Shown: piece after piece, positions 17,308 to 26,100 of the stretch
How the letters are laid out: the number at the start of each line of letters is the position of its first letter
How positions within the stretch are numbered: the stretch's first letter is position 1
DNA from: Pseudomonas syringae
GTDB taxonomy: Bacteria > Pseudomonadota > Gammaproteobacteria > Pseudomonadales > Pseudomonadaceae
DNA length: 64,000 nt
Assembly (NCBI RefSeq): GCF_021605415.1
Contig: NZ_WKEQ01000019.1
Location: 33,473-97,472 of the forward strand
Direction: 5' to 3'
Translations under genes and position numbers: made by a program
The notes under the pieces: model-generated
The model's input: only the letters and a program-made list of their open reading frames with translations
Databases searched by the model: none
Told to the model about the DNA's origin: nothing

Positions 17308-18300
17308 ATGCATCTGGTTCAATTCGAATTGAGTAATGGCGAGCGCCGCGTTGGTGTGGTCGAGGGTGGGTCGGTTCGCGAAGTCCAGGACGCCCATACC
17401 GTGCGCGATCTGGCCCTGGCCGCCATCGAGGCCGGCAATAGCCTGGCGCAGCAAGTGCAATCCCTCGGTCTGGGCATCAGCCATGATTACGCCGAGCTGC
17501 TCGCCAACCTGCGCATTCTGCCACCGCTGGATCATCCGGATCCGGCGCACATGCTGGTCAGCGGCACCGGTCTGACCCACTTGGGCAGTGCCTCGGCGCG
17601 GGACAAAATGCACCAGCACGCCGGTGATGAAGCGGCAATGACCGACACCATGCGCATTTTCAAATGGGGCGTGGAGGGTGGTAAACCGGCGGCGGGGCAA
17701 GCCGGTGTGCAACCGGAATGGTTCTACAAAGGTGATGGCAGCATCGTCGTGCGTCCGGGCCAACCGTTCCCGCTGCCGCCGTTTGCCGAAGACGCCGGCG
17801 AAGAGCCGGAAATGGCCGGCCTGTATCTCATCGGCAACGACGGCAAGCCTTATCGGCTGGGCTTCGCGGTCGGTAACGAGTTCTCCGACCACGTGATGGA
17901 ACGCAAGAACTACCTGTACCTGGCCCACTCGAAATTACGCAGTTGCAGTTATGGTCCGGAACTTCGCGTCGGTGAGCTACCCCAACACTTGGCAGGCAGC
18001 AGTCGCATCTTGCGCGACGGCGAAGTGTTGTGGCAAAACGAGTTCCTCAGTGGCGAGGCGAACATGTGCCACAGTTTGGCGAACCTCGAATATCACCACT
18101 TCAAATACAGCCAGTTCCTGCGCCCGGGCGACGTGCACATTCACTTTTTCGGCACCGCGACCCTGTCGTTCGCCGATGGCATCCGCACGCAACCGGGCGA
18201 TGTGTTCGAAATCAGCCAGGCTGAATTCGGCGCACCGCTGGTCAACGGCATCGTCCCGGTTGCAGCGGCATTTGAACCGGACAGCATCGGCACCCTTTAA
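17308..18300 (+). CDS. AraD1/FAH family 2-keto-3-deoxy-pentonate dehydratase
   Basis: 330 residues from ATG 17308 with GGGAGA upstream; a longer frame runs back into the REP but has no ribosome site. The C-terminal half has the fumarylacetoacetate-hydrolase fold, with acidic metal ligands in EPEMAGLYLI and the AVGNEFSDHVMER motif that corresponds to GNDVSARD. Relatives annotated AraD1 or XylX remove water from 2-keto-3-deoxy-L-arabinonate or -D-xylonate to give alpha-ketoglutarate semialdehyde. It lies 9 bases before the dehydrogenase that uses that product. Confidence 0.84.
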   Translation: MHLVQFELSNGERRVGVVEGGSVREVQDAHTVRDLALAAIEAGNSLAQQVQSLGLGISHDYAELLANLRILPPLDHPDPAHMLVSGTGLTHLGSASARDKMHQHAGDEAAMTDTMRIFKWGVEGGKPAAGQAGVQPEWFYKGDGSIVVRPGQPFPLPPFAEDAGEEPEMAGLYLIGNDGKPYRLGFAVGNEFSDHVMERKNYLYLAHSKLRSCSYGPELRVGELPQHLAGSSRILRDGEVLWQNEFLSGEANMCHSLANLEYHHFKYSQFLRPGDVHIHFFGTATLSFADGIRTQPGDVFEISQAEFGAPLVNGIVPVAAAFEPDSIGTL

Positions 18301-18309
18301 GGAGATCCC

Positions 18310-19890
18310 ATGACTCAGATTCTCGGTCACAACTACATCGGCGGGCAGCGCAGCGCGGCCGGTACCACCAAATTGCAAAGCGTTGACGCCGCAACCGGCG
18401 AGCAGCTGCCCCACGATTTCATCCAGGCCACTGCCGAAGAAGTCGACGCCGCCGCCAAAGCCGCCGCGTCTGCCTACTCAGCGTATCGCAGCCTCAGCGC
18501 TGAACGCCGCGCGCAATTTCTCGACGCCATCGCTGATGAGCTCGACGCACTGGGCGATGACTTCGTTGCCGTGGTCTGCCGCGAAACCGCACTGCCAGCA
18601 GGGCGTATTCAGGGCGAACGCGGCCGCACCAGCGGGCAGATGCGCCTGTTCGCCAAAGTGCTGCGTCGCGGTGATTTCTACGGAGCACGTATTGATCTAG
18701 CGTTGCCGGATCGTCAGCCGCTGCCGCGTCCGGATCTACGCCAATACCGTATCGGCCTCGGCCCGGTCGCCGTATTCGGCGCGAGTAACTTTCCGCTGGC
18801 GTTTTCCACGGCCGGAGGCGATACCGCGTCGGCGCTGGCCGCCGGTTGCCCGGTGGTGTTCAAGGCCCACAGTGGACATATGGCGACGGCGGAGCTGGTC
18901 GCCGATGCGATCATTCGCGCAGCGGAAAAAACCGCGATGCCGGCCGGTGTGTTCAACATGATTTACGGCGGTGGCGTCGGTGAATGGCTGGTCAAGCATC
19001 CGGCGATTCAGGCTGTTGGTTTTACCGGTTCGCTCAAGGGTGGCCGCGCGCTGTGCGACATGGCCGCCGCACGCCCGCAACCGATTCCGGTGTTCGCCGA
19101 GATGTCGAGCATCAATCCGGTCATCGTGCTGCCTCAAGCCCTGGCTGCCCGGGCCGAAACCGTTGCCCGCGACCTGACCGCTTCGGTGGTGCAAGGCTGC
19201 GGCCAGTTTTGCACCAACCCGGGCCTGGTCATCGGCATTCGCTCGCCGCAGTTCACCGCATTCGTTGAGCAAGTTGCCTCGTTGATCGGCGACCAGCCTG
19301 CGCAAACCATGCTCAACGCCGGCACCCTCGGCAGCTATGGCAAAGGCTTGCAAAAACTTTTGGCGCATTCCGGCATTGAGCATCTGGCCGGCAATCCGCA
19401 ACAGGGCAATCAGGCGCAGCCGCAGTTGTTCAAGGCTGACGCCAGTCTGCTGATCAATGGCGACGAAGCGTTGCAGGAAGAAGTGTTCGGCCCGACCACG
19501 GTGATTGTCGAAGTGGCGGATCAGGCGCAACTGAGCGCCGCGCTTCACGGCCTGCACGGGCAACTCACGGCGACGATCATCGGCGAGCCGGCAGATTTCG
19601 AGCAGTTCCCCGAACTGACGCCACTGCTGGAGCAAAAAGTCGGGCGCATCCTGCTCAACGGTTACCCAACCGGTGTCGAAGTCTGTGATTCGATGGTCCA
19701 CGGCGGGCCGTATCCGGCAACCTCCGATGCCCGTGGCACTTCGGTGGGCACGCTGGCCATCGACCGCTTCCTGCGTCCGGTGTGTTTCCAGAACTACCCC
19801 GACAGCCTGCTGCCGGAACCGCTGAAAAACGCTAATCCGTTGCAGATCCAGCGCCTCGTCGACGGCAAGCCGTCACGCGAAGCCCTCTGA
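18310..19890 (+). CDS. Alpha-ketoglutarate semialdehyde dehydrogenase (NADP-type ALDH)
   Basis: 526 residues, the longer size of the ketoglutaric-semialdehyde dehydrogenase group. Visible are the cofactor region GFTGSLKGGRALCDMAA, the glutamate in VFAEMSSINPV and the catalytic cysteine in GCGQFCTNPGL. It has a strong AAGGAG ribosome site and follows the AraD1 gene by 9 bases. It should finish the non-phosphorylated pentonate route by making alpha-ketoglutarate, which enters the TCA cycle directly. The family match is clear; strict substrate preference needs assay. Confidence 0.88.
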   Translation: MTQILGHNYIGGQRSAAGTTKLQSVDAATGEQLPHDFIQATAEEVDAAAKAAASAYSAYRSLSAERRAQFLDAIADELDALGDDFVAVVCRETALPAGRIQGERGRTSGQMRLFAKVLRRGDFYGARIDLALPDRQPLPRPDLRQYRIGLGPVAVFGASNFPLAFSTAGGDTASALAAGCPVVFKAHSGHMATAELVADAIIRAAEKTAMPAGVFNMIYGGGVGEWLVKHPAIQAVGFTGSLKGGRALCDMAAARPQPIPVFAEMSSINPVIVLPQALAARAETVARDLTASVVQGCGQFCTNPGLVIGIRSPQFTAFVEQVASLIGDQPAQTMLNAGTLGSYGKGLQKLLAHSGIEHLAGNPQQGNQAQPQLFKADASLLINGDEALQEEVFGPTTVIVEVADQAQLSAALHGLHGQLTATIIGEPADFEQFPELTPLLEQKVGRILLNGYPTGVEVCDSMVHGGPYPATSDARGTSVGTLAIDRFLRPVCFQNYPDSLLPEPLKNANPLQIQRLVDGKPSREAL

Positions 19891-19903
19891 CCCCAACCGG
19901 TGA

Positions 19904-19930
19904 GCATTCCCACGCGCCGCGTGGGAATGC
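19904..19930. terminator. Hairpin after sugar-acid operon
   Basis: GCATTCCCACGC and GCGTGGGAATGC form a 12-bp stem just after the dehydrogenase stop. There is no clear T-run; it belongs to the CCCACGC repeat family and may protect the 3' end. Confidence 0.45.
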
Positions 19931-20039
19931 ATTTCGGAACGCTCGGCGTTAAAAGATCGCAGCCTGCGGCCGCCCGTCCAGAGGGGCGGCGGTCACATTG
20001 AGCTATCATTGGCCCTTTCCCCCTGAAAGACCGACTGCC

Positions 20040-20333
20040 ATGACTGCCACCACACTTCTCCAAGCCCTCGAACACTGCGACATGGTCGAAATCGATGGCT
20101 TGCACGCCTTTGAATTCTCCCTCTATGAAGACGACGGGCTGCACATCGAACTCATGGACGGTCGCTTGTCGAAACACTGGGAATTCACCCCCGAACAAGT
20201 CAGAGCCGCCACCTTCGACAACGACCTGCAAAGCTGGGTGATTGTCGGCGAGTTTGGCGAACATCGCCTGGTGCTGATTGAGGCCTTCGGCGGCAGTGAT
20301 GACGACGAGGAAGAACACAATGACAATGCGTAA
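20040..20333 (+). CDS. Small acidic cytosolic protein, DUF5629-like
   Basis: 97 residues from ATG 20040. It starts MTATTLLQALEHCDMVEIDG and ends in a run of Asp/Glu (SDDDEEEHND). It resembles a short Pseudomonas family I know as DUF5629, but that match is from memory. No signal peptide, membrane segment or catalytic motif is visible. It overlaps the start of the lactonase gene by 14 bases, so both are probably on one transcript. Function unknown. Confidence 0.65.
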   Translation: MTATTLLQALEHCDMVEIDGLHAFEFSLYEDDGLHIELMDGRLSKHWEFTPEQVRAATFDNDLQSWVIVGEFGEHRLVLIEAFGGSDDDEEEHNDNA

Positions 20334-21495
20334 ATTCTGGCCGCTGCTGATGGCCGGCAGCGTCGGCGCGATGGGTATTTCCAGCGCATCCGCCGAAAGC
20401 TTTCAACTGCTGGTCGGCTCCTACACCGCCAACACCAGTCAGGGCATCTATCGAATGAATTTCGACAGCGCCACCGGACAGATCGACGCCAAGCCGCTGC
20501 AAGTGATTAAGAGCGGAAATCCGTCCTGGCTGACCCTGTCCCGGGATCAGCAACGGCTATTCGTGGTCAACGAAAACGGCCCGGGCCAGAAAGATCCGGT
20601 CGGCCGCGTCAGCAGCTATGCGATCGACCCGAAAACACACGAGATCAGCCTGATCAATCAAGTACAAAGCCTGGGTAACGAACCCACCCATTCGAGTCTG
20701 AGCGGCGATGCGAGCCATTTGTTCGTCAGCAACTACTCTGTAGTGGAAGATCCGGGCGGCACCCTCGCAGTGTTGCCGGTGGGTGGTGACGGCAAACTCA
20801 AGCCTGTGGTGCAGATGAGTGCTCACCCGGCGAGTCGCGTGAATGCCGAACGCCAGGCGTCGAACCATGTTCACTCGACCGTATCGTCGCCGGACGGCCG
20901 TTACGTGTTCTCCAACGATCTCGGCGCGGATAAGGTGTTCATCTACCAACTCGACCCGCAAGCCAATCCAGATCTGCCGCTGACCCCGGCGAAAACACCG
21001 TTTGTAGCCTTGCCGCCGGGCAGCGGCCCGCGTCATTTGCTGTTTAGCGCCGATGGCAGACACGCCTGGCTGACCATGGAAATGAGCGCGCAGGTGGCAG
21101 TGTTCGATTACAACGACGGCGTGCTGAAGCAGACCCAAATGGTCGACCTCGCCGCCGGCCAGCCGACCTCGGACAAGGCAGCCGCCGCGTTGCACACATC
21201 GAGCGACGGCAAATTCCTTTATGTGAGTAACCGTGGTACCGCCAACCAGATGCTGGTGTTCGCCATCGACCCGGCGACCGGTCAGCTCAAAGAGCTGCAG
21301 CGACGCTCCGTTGAAGGCGATCATCCCCGTGAGTTCAGCCTCGATCCGAGCGGCAACTTTGTGCTGATTGCCAACCAGAAGAGCAACCAGATCGTCGTCG
21401 TCGAGCGCGATGCCAACACCGGTCTGCTCGGTAAAACCGTGCAAAAGTTGCCGATGGACGCGCCGAGCGATGTGAAGTTTATCGTGCGTCAATGA
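20320..21495 (+). CDS. Exported lactonase, YbhE-type seven-bladed propeller
   Basis: 391 residues from ATG 20320, chosen for GAGGAAG upstream; ATG 20326 is an alternative. A signal peptide of about 24 residues (ending ASAESF) precedes a beta-propeller of the 6-phosphogluconolactonase/YbhE (PF10282) family, with repeated SPDGRYVFSND, SADGRHAWLT, SSDGKFLYVSN and DPSGNFVLIAN blades. The E. coli relative is cytosolic; export points to periplasmic lactones. Sitting after a sugar-acid operon in an organism that oxidises sugars in the periplasm, it may open aldonolactones to feed the importer (inference). Confidence 0.8.
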   Translation: MTMRKFWPLLMAGSVGAMGISSASAESFQLLVGSYTANTSQGIYRMNFDSATGQIDAKPLQVIKSGNPSWLTLSRDQQRLFVVNENGPGQKDPVGRVSSYAIDPKTHEISLINQVQSLGNEPTHSSLSGDASHLFVSNYSVVEDPGGTLAVLPVGGDGKLKPVVQMSAHPASRVNAERQASNHVHSTVSSPDGRYVFSNDLGADKVFIYQLDPQANPDLPLTPAKTPFVALPPGSGPRHLLFSADGRHAWLTMEMSAQVAVFDYNDGVLKQTQMVDLAAGQPTSDKAAAALHTSSDGKFLYVSNRGTANQMLVFAIDPATGQLKELQRRSVEGDHPREFSLDPSGNFVLIANQKSNQIVVVERDANTGLLGKTVQKLPMDAPSDVKFIVRQ

Positions 21496-21651
21496 GCCGC
21501 AGGTCCCGGTTTACGGGGCCTGAAGCGGTGTATCGATGACGCTGATAATCGCTAGTGTTTCAAAGCATTTCAGGCAACCAACCCTCGAGCGTTACGTTTG
21601 CTCCACGGCCCAAACGGGCAAGCAAACCAAACGAACACGAGGGTTACCGCC

Positions 21652-21831
21652 ATGAACTTCAATCTTTTCTCCGTTATCGCCGCTTCCGCCATCTCCGCCA
21701 CCGTCGCTCTGCCAGCCAGTGCCAGCGTTGAAGTCAGCAGCAAAAAATCCCACGCGCAAAGCTACACCCAAAAATACCTGCAACAGAGCGCGAACTTCTA
21801 TGCCGCGCTGGATCACAAAATCCAACACTGA
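21652..21831 (+). CDS. Small secreted protein of unknown function
   Basis: 59 residues from ATG 21652 with GAGGG upstream. Residues 1-24 are a clear signal peptide (MNFNLFSVIAASAISATVAL then PASAS). The mature part is about 35 residues, basic and hydrophilic, rich in Ser, Lys, Gln and Tyr, with no cysteine. I do not recognise a family. Monocistronic, flanked by repeats. Confidence 0.6.
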   Translation: MNFNLFSVIAASAISATVALPASASVEVSSKKSHAQSYTQKYLQQSANFYAALDHKIQH

Positions 21832-21855
21832 AATGACCGAATCCGCACTCCCCGA

Positions 21856-21920
21856 GGGGCTGCAGGAGGCTGCGATCTTTTGATCTTATGAAATCAAAAG
21901 ATCGCAGCCTTCGGCAGCCC
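21856..21920. repeat. Inverted repeat of the GATCGCAGCCTTCGGCAGC family
   Basis: Arms 21856-21884 and 21893-21920 pair over about 27 bases around an 8-base loop. It lies just after the small secreted-protein gene and can serve as a transcript end. Relatives are at 3664, 52774, 57513 and 63479. Confidence 0.7.
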
Positions 21921-22081
21921 TTACACGCGCGTGCGATTGAGGGCGATAGGTTTTGTTTAGCGGCCGGATAGTGTCGCTTAATGATTAACGAAGCTGATAC
22001 TTGGTATGGGAAACGCTGAGTGGTTCGTTCCGCTTATTTGATCGATTCTGTGGCCATCGCAACCCGCCAATGGAGAAGATC

Positions 22082-22294
22082 ATGGCCAGCGCACTCATCA
22101 CTTCCGCCAAACGCGGCGCCTATGTGGCCATCGGTCTGTATTTGGCGCTGGTCGTGGTTGTCAGCATTTCGTCCCAGCTCGAACACAGCTTCAACGCGCC
22201 GATAGACGTCGCAAGCCCCGGCATCCAGTTTGAACACCGCACGCAAAACGCAGCGGTCGATCACGCTGAACTCACAGAAGCACTCGGGGTATGA
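22082..22294 (+). CDS. Small single-pass membrane protein, unknown
   Basis: 70 residues from ATG 22082, chosen because GGAGAAG lies upstream (an ATG at 22070 would overlap that site). One membrane helix at about residues 11-31 (GAYVAIGLYLALVVVVSISS), then a short polar tail probably in the periplasm. I do not recognise a family. Its stop overlaps the next start (ATGA), so the two form a tiny operon. Confidence 0.6.
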   Translation: MASALITSAKRGAYVAIGLYLALVVVVSISSQLEHSFNAPIDVASPGIQFEHRTQNAAVDHAELTEALGV

Positions 22295-22548
22295 AAGGGT
22301 ACAGACTCTGGGTGATCGCGACGCTCGCCTTCATCACCAACGGCACGGCGCTGCTGGGGATTGGCCAGGGCTCGGTCGGATCACTGGCTCGGGCCATCGA
22401 AGCCAGGCACACCATTGCTCATGACATCGAGCGGGCCAACGCGTCGGCGATGCTGTCGGGCAATCCGCCGTGCAGGGCGTCGGCCCCATTCCTCGGCCCG
22501 TTCGAAATCGATTGCGGCGCGCTGAACATGTGCGCCGCCTTAGCCTGA
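22291..22548 (+). CDS. Small membrane or exported protein, unknown
   Basis: 85 residues. A hydrophobic N-terminus (LWVIATLAFITNGTALLGIG) acts as anchor or signal. The tail carries three cysteines, including PPCRASAPFLGPFEIDCGA, that might form a disulfide in the periplasm. The start overlaps the preceding gene's stop by four bases. No family recognised; the pair may act together. Confidence 0.6.
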   Translation: MKGYRLWVIATLAFITNGTALLGIGQGSVGSLARAIEARHTIAHDIERANASAMLSGNPPCRASAPFLGPFEIDCGALNMCAALA

Positions 22549-22582
22549 ACCCCCCGAGCCTTCGGCAGCCCCTACACGGTGG

Positions 22583-23179
22583 CTATTTTTTCATGATGGA
22601 CGTGAACAGGTCGGATTCGATATAGCGCTGCAGCCAGGCCTGCAAACGTAGGTAAGGCGTTTGTGCAAACCAGTCGCGATCAACGTGGGCGAATTGACGG
22701 ATGAAGGGCATCAATGCCACATCCGCCAGGCAGGGTTGATCGCCCAGCAAGTAGTCATGACCGCTCAATCGTTCATCGAGTTGGTTGAGAAACAACGCAC
22801 CTTCAGCGCGATACACCTGCATCGGTTGCTCTGGATAGCGCTCGGCGTATTTGTAGCGATTCAAGTGCACCTTGAACGCTTGGTCGTTGGCTTCGATCAA
22901 TCCATTGATGCGGGCCATTCCCTGCGGATCGTCCTTGAGCAACCAATCATCCGGATCATGTTGCGCCAGCGCCCAGCGCATGATCTCCAGACTTTCCTCC
23001 AGCACCTGACCACTCGCATCGAGCACCGGCACCGTGCCTTTGGGCGACAGCGCGAGCATCTCGGCAGGTTTGGCCTTGAGGCTGACCTCAACGATATTCA
23101 GCGCCACGCCCGAATAGCGCAAAGCCATTCGCGCGCGCATGGCGTAAGGGCAGCGCCGGAAGGAATACAGCGTGTTCAT
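22583..23179 (-). CDS. Glutathione S-transferase family protein
   Basis: 198 residues. A thioredoxin-like N-terminal domain has the glutaredoxin-type motif RRCPYAMRARMAL, with a cysteine in the first helix, followed by GTVPVLDASGQVLEESLEI, the conserved cis-proline and glutathione-binding loop. An all-helical C-terminal domain follows (DYLLGDQPCLADVALMPFIR). It most likely uses glutathione for reduction or transfer in the cytosol. Its start overlaps the stop of sbcC by four bases, so it is made with the SbcCD nuclease; the functional link is unclear. Confidence 0.86.
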   Translation of the reverse strand: MNTLYSFRRCPYAMRARMALRYSGVALNIVEVSLKAKPAEMLALSPKGTVPVLDASGQVLEESLEIMRWALAQHDPDDWLLKDDPQGMARINGLIEANDQAFKVHLNRYKYAERYPEQPMQVYRAEGALFLNQLDERLSGHDYLLGDQPCLADVALMPFIRQFAHVDRDWFAQTPYLRLQAWLQRYIESDLFTSIMKK

Positions 23180-26100
23180 TTCACCTCCAGCGTGCTCAAA
23201 CCATTGCCCTGGCGCTGCACCTGAATCTGCACCGGTATCCGTTCGTGCATTTCCTGCACGTGGGAAATCACCGCAACCTTGCGGCCTTGGGCCTGTAAAC
23301 CGTCGAGCGCGTCCATGGCCAGTTGCAGGGATTGCGGGTCGAGGCTGCCGAAACCTTCGTCGATAAACAGCGATTCGATTTTCAGGGTGCTCGACGCCAT
23401 CGACGCCAGCCCCAACGCCAATGCCAGCGACACCAGGAACGTCTCGCCGCCGGACAGCGAATGCACCGAGCGCAATTCATCGCCCATTTCCGTGTCCATC
23501 ACCAGCAAACCGAGCATGCTGCCACCGCGTTTCAGGCGATAGCGTTTGACCAGTTGGCGCAGTTGCACGTTGGCGTGATGCACCAGCAGATCGAGGTTGT
23601 AGGCCTGGGCGATCTTGCGGAAGGTGTCGCCGGTGGCCGAGCCGATCAGTGCGTTGAGGCGCGCCCAGCGCTGATATTCCGCGTAAGCGTCGGCGATTTG
23701 TTGCGCCAGTGCCTGATTGGCGTTTTGCCGACGCTGATCCTCGCTTTGCTCGGCACGCAGCTCAGCGCATTGCTGTTCGCTGGCGGCGAACTGGTTTTGC
23801 AGGTCGGTGAGGGCGCTGGCGAGTTGTTCGGCATCGAGGTTGCCATTGTGCTGCGCCTGATGACTTTGCAGCTGTCGGTCGCGCTCCTGCACCAACACGT
23901 TGGCTTGTTCGATGGCTTTTTCGTTGTGTTGCAAGCGTTGGCGCAGGTCAGCGACATCGGCATCACCCACCCGCAGCAAAGCTTCGAGGCCGCCGTCATC
24001 CAGTTCGGGATGCAGCGCGCGCCATTCGCTGATGCCGGTGGCGAGGCTGTTATGTTCAGTTTCCAGCACCGACAAACGTTCTTGCTGCGACTTCAGTTCA
24101 GTCGCGATCTGCACAAGTTGCGTGCGAACACTTTGCAGCTCGTGCGCCGTGGAGGTTTCGGCGGAGCGCGCCTGTTCAACGGCGTGTTCCAGGTGTTGCT
24201 GCCAATTTTCGGCGCTGCCGTGTTCGCCCAACAGTTCGGCAAGTTTTTGCTGGCTCGTCTGTTGCTGCTCAGCCAAGGCATTGAAAGCTGTTTCGGCACT
24301 CCGCTGCTGTTGCACGCGGGTCTGCTGGCGATCCTGTTCCTTCTCCAGCGTTTGCTGACGCTGTAGTTGCTCGTCCAATTCTTCTTTTTGCTGATCGAGT
24401 TGCGCCAGGCGCTCGGCGATTTGCCGATCGAGCTGCATGAACGTTTCGGCCGGTTGGTTGCGCAACGCCTCCAGCGTATCGGCCGGCAGCAGGCTGGCAA
24501 ACGCGGTGAGTTCCTCGTCGAGACGCTGACGGTCGCTGCTCAGTTCGCGTTGCTGGTTAGCCAGCTGTTGAGCCGCTTGCTGATGCGCGGTTTCGGCCTG
24601 GCGCAGTTGTTGGGCAAGACGTGCGGCATCCTGTTGCAGGGTGAGCAAAGCGGTCTGACGCTGTTCGTCCTGGACGATGCTCTGGTTCAACTGACTGCTT
24701 TGCTGGGTGAGCCAGGCATCGCGTTTGGCCGCGTCCTGATTCATCAGCGAGGCCGACGACGGGTGCGCCGCCAGGCTTGGCGCCAGGGCTTGCTGCTGGC
24801 TCGCGACCTGTTCCTGCTGTTGCAGCAATTCTTTCTGCCGGGCGATCACGCCACCGACGTCCGCGCGCAGTTCGGTCAGTTTTTCCTTGAGCAGATCCAC
24901 AGTTTGCTGGGCGTTGGCCTGTTCGCTTTCGTCATGCCGGCCGAGGCTTTGCAGCAGTGCTTCCGGCTGATGATACGGATGCTCGTGACTGCCGCAGACC
25001 GGGCACGGTTCGCCGTCGTGCAATTGCGCCCGCAACTCTTCGACACTGGCACTGCGCGCCAGACGCTGACGCTCCAGCAGTTCGCGGGTGACGCTGAGGG
25101 TTTGTTCGGCAATGGTCAGTTCGGCTTTGGTTTTCACGCCATCCTGAGTCAGGCGATCGCGTTCCTGCTGCGCGCTGAGCTGGCGTTGCTGCAAGTCGCT
25201 GGCGCGGGTGTCCAGTTCCTTTTGAGTGGCCCACAGTCGACTGAGGTCTTCGATGGCGCGCAGTTGTTTGCGATTGTCTTGCAGCAGGCTGCCGAGAATG
25301 CCGATCTGCTCGGCCACGGCGTCCGGCTCGGCACCGGCCTCTTTGTACAGCACTTCCAGTTGCTGTTTTTGCGTGGTGAACGCTTCAACGGTGCGTGTGG
25401 CGTTCTGTTCCAGGTTGGCCAGTTCGGCCTGGCCTTTGTTGAGACGATTGCCGATCAGCATCAATTGCTGCAAGCGGTCGCGGTAAGCCTTCCAGGCGTC
25501 GCTCAATGGCGCGAGGTGAGCGCTTTTCTCGAGATCAGCGGCAATTTGTTGCAAGCGCTGGGCGACCCGTTCTTGCTGCTCAAGCAAGTTTTGAATAGTG
25601 CCTTGTCCGTGAGTACTCGCCGATTGTGCATTGAGTTTCGCCTCGGCGGCGCCGGCCGCTTCCTTGAGGAGGCGGGCGAGGGTGCTTTGCACTTCGAAGG
25701 CTTCACGCAGCAACGGTGCGCTGTCGACCTGACGCTTTTGTGATTCGCCGAGGGCAAGCTGTGCCGCGCCCAGCCGTTGCTCCAGCAGCGACTGACGTTC
25801 AGTCAGTTCGCCGTGCTGACGGGTGTGCTCGGCGATCTGTGCGGCCAGTGGCGTCAGCAACCCATCCACCTGTGCCTTGCGGGCGAACTGATGGCGTTGC
25901 GGGGCGAGTTGTTCCAAGCGCGTCAAGGTCTCACGGTCAGCGCTCAGCAAATCCCACTGCTGCTGAGCGCCGAGCAATTGTTCGACGGCGGCTTGTTGCG
26001 AGTCTTGCAACTGGCGCAAATCTTTCAGCCAAGTGTGCTGCTGTTCCAGTTGCTTGAGTTGGGCCTGTTGCAGCTTCAGTTGCTGCTGGGCCGCGTTGAA

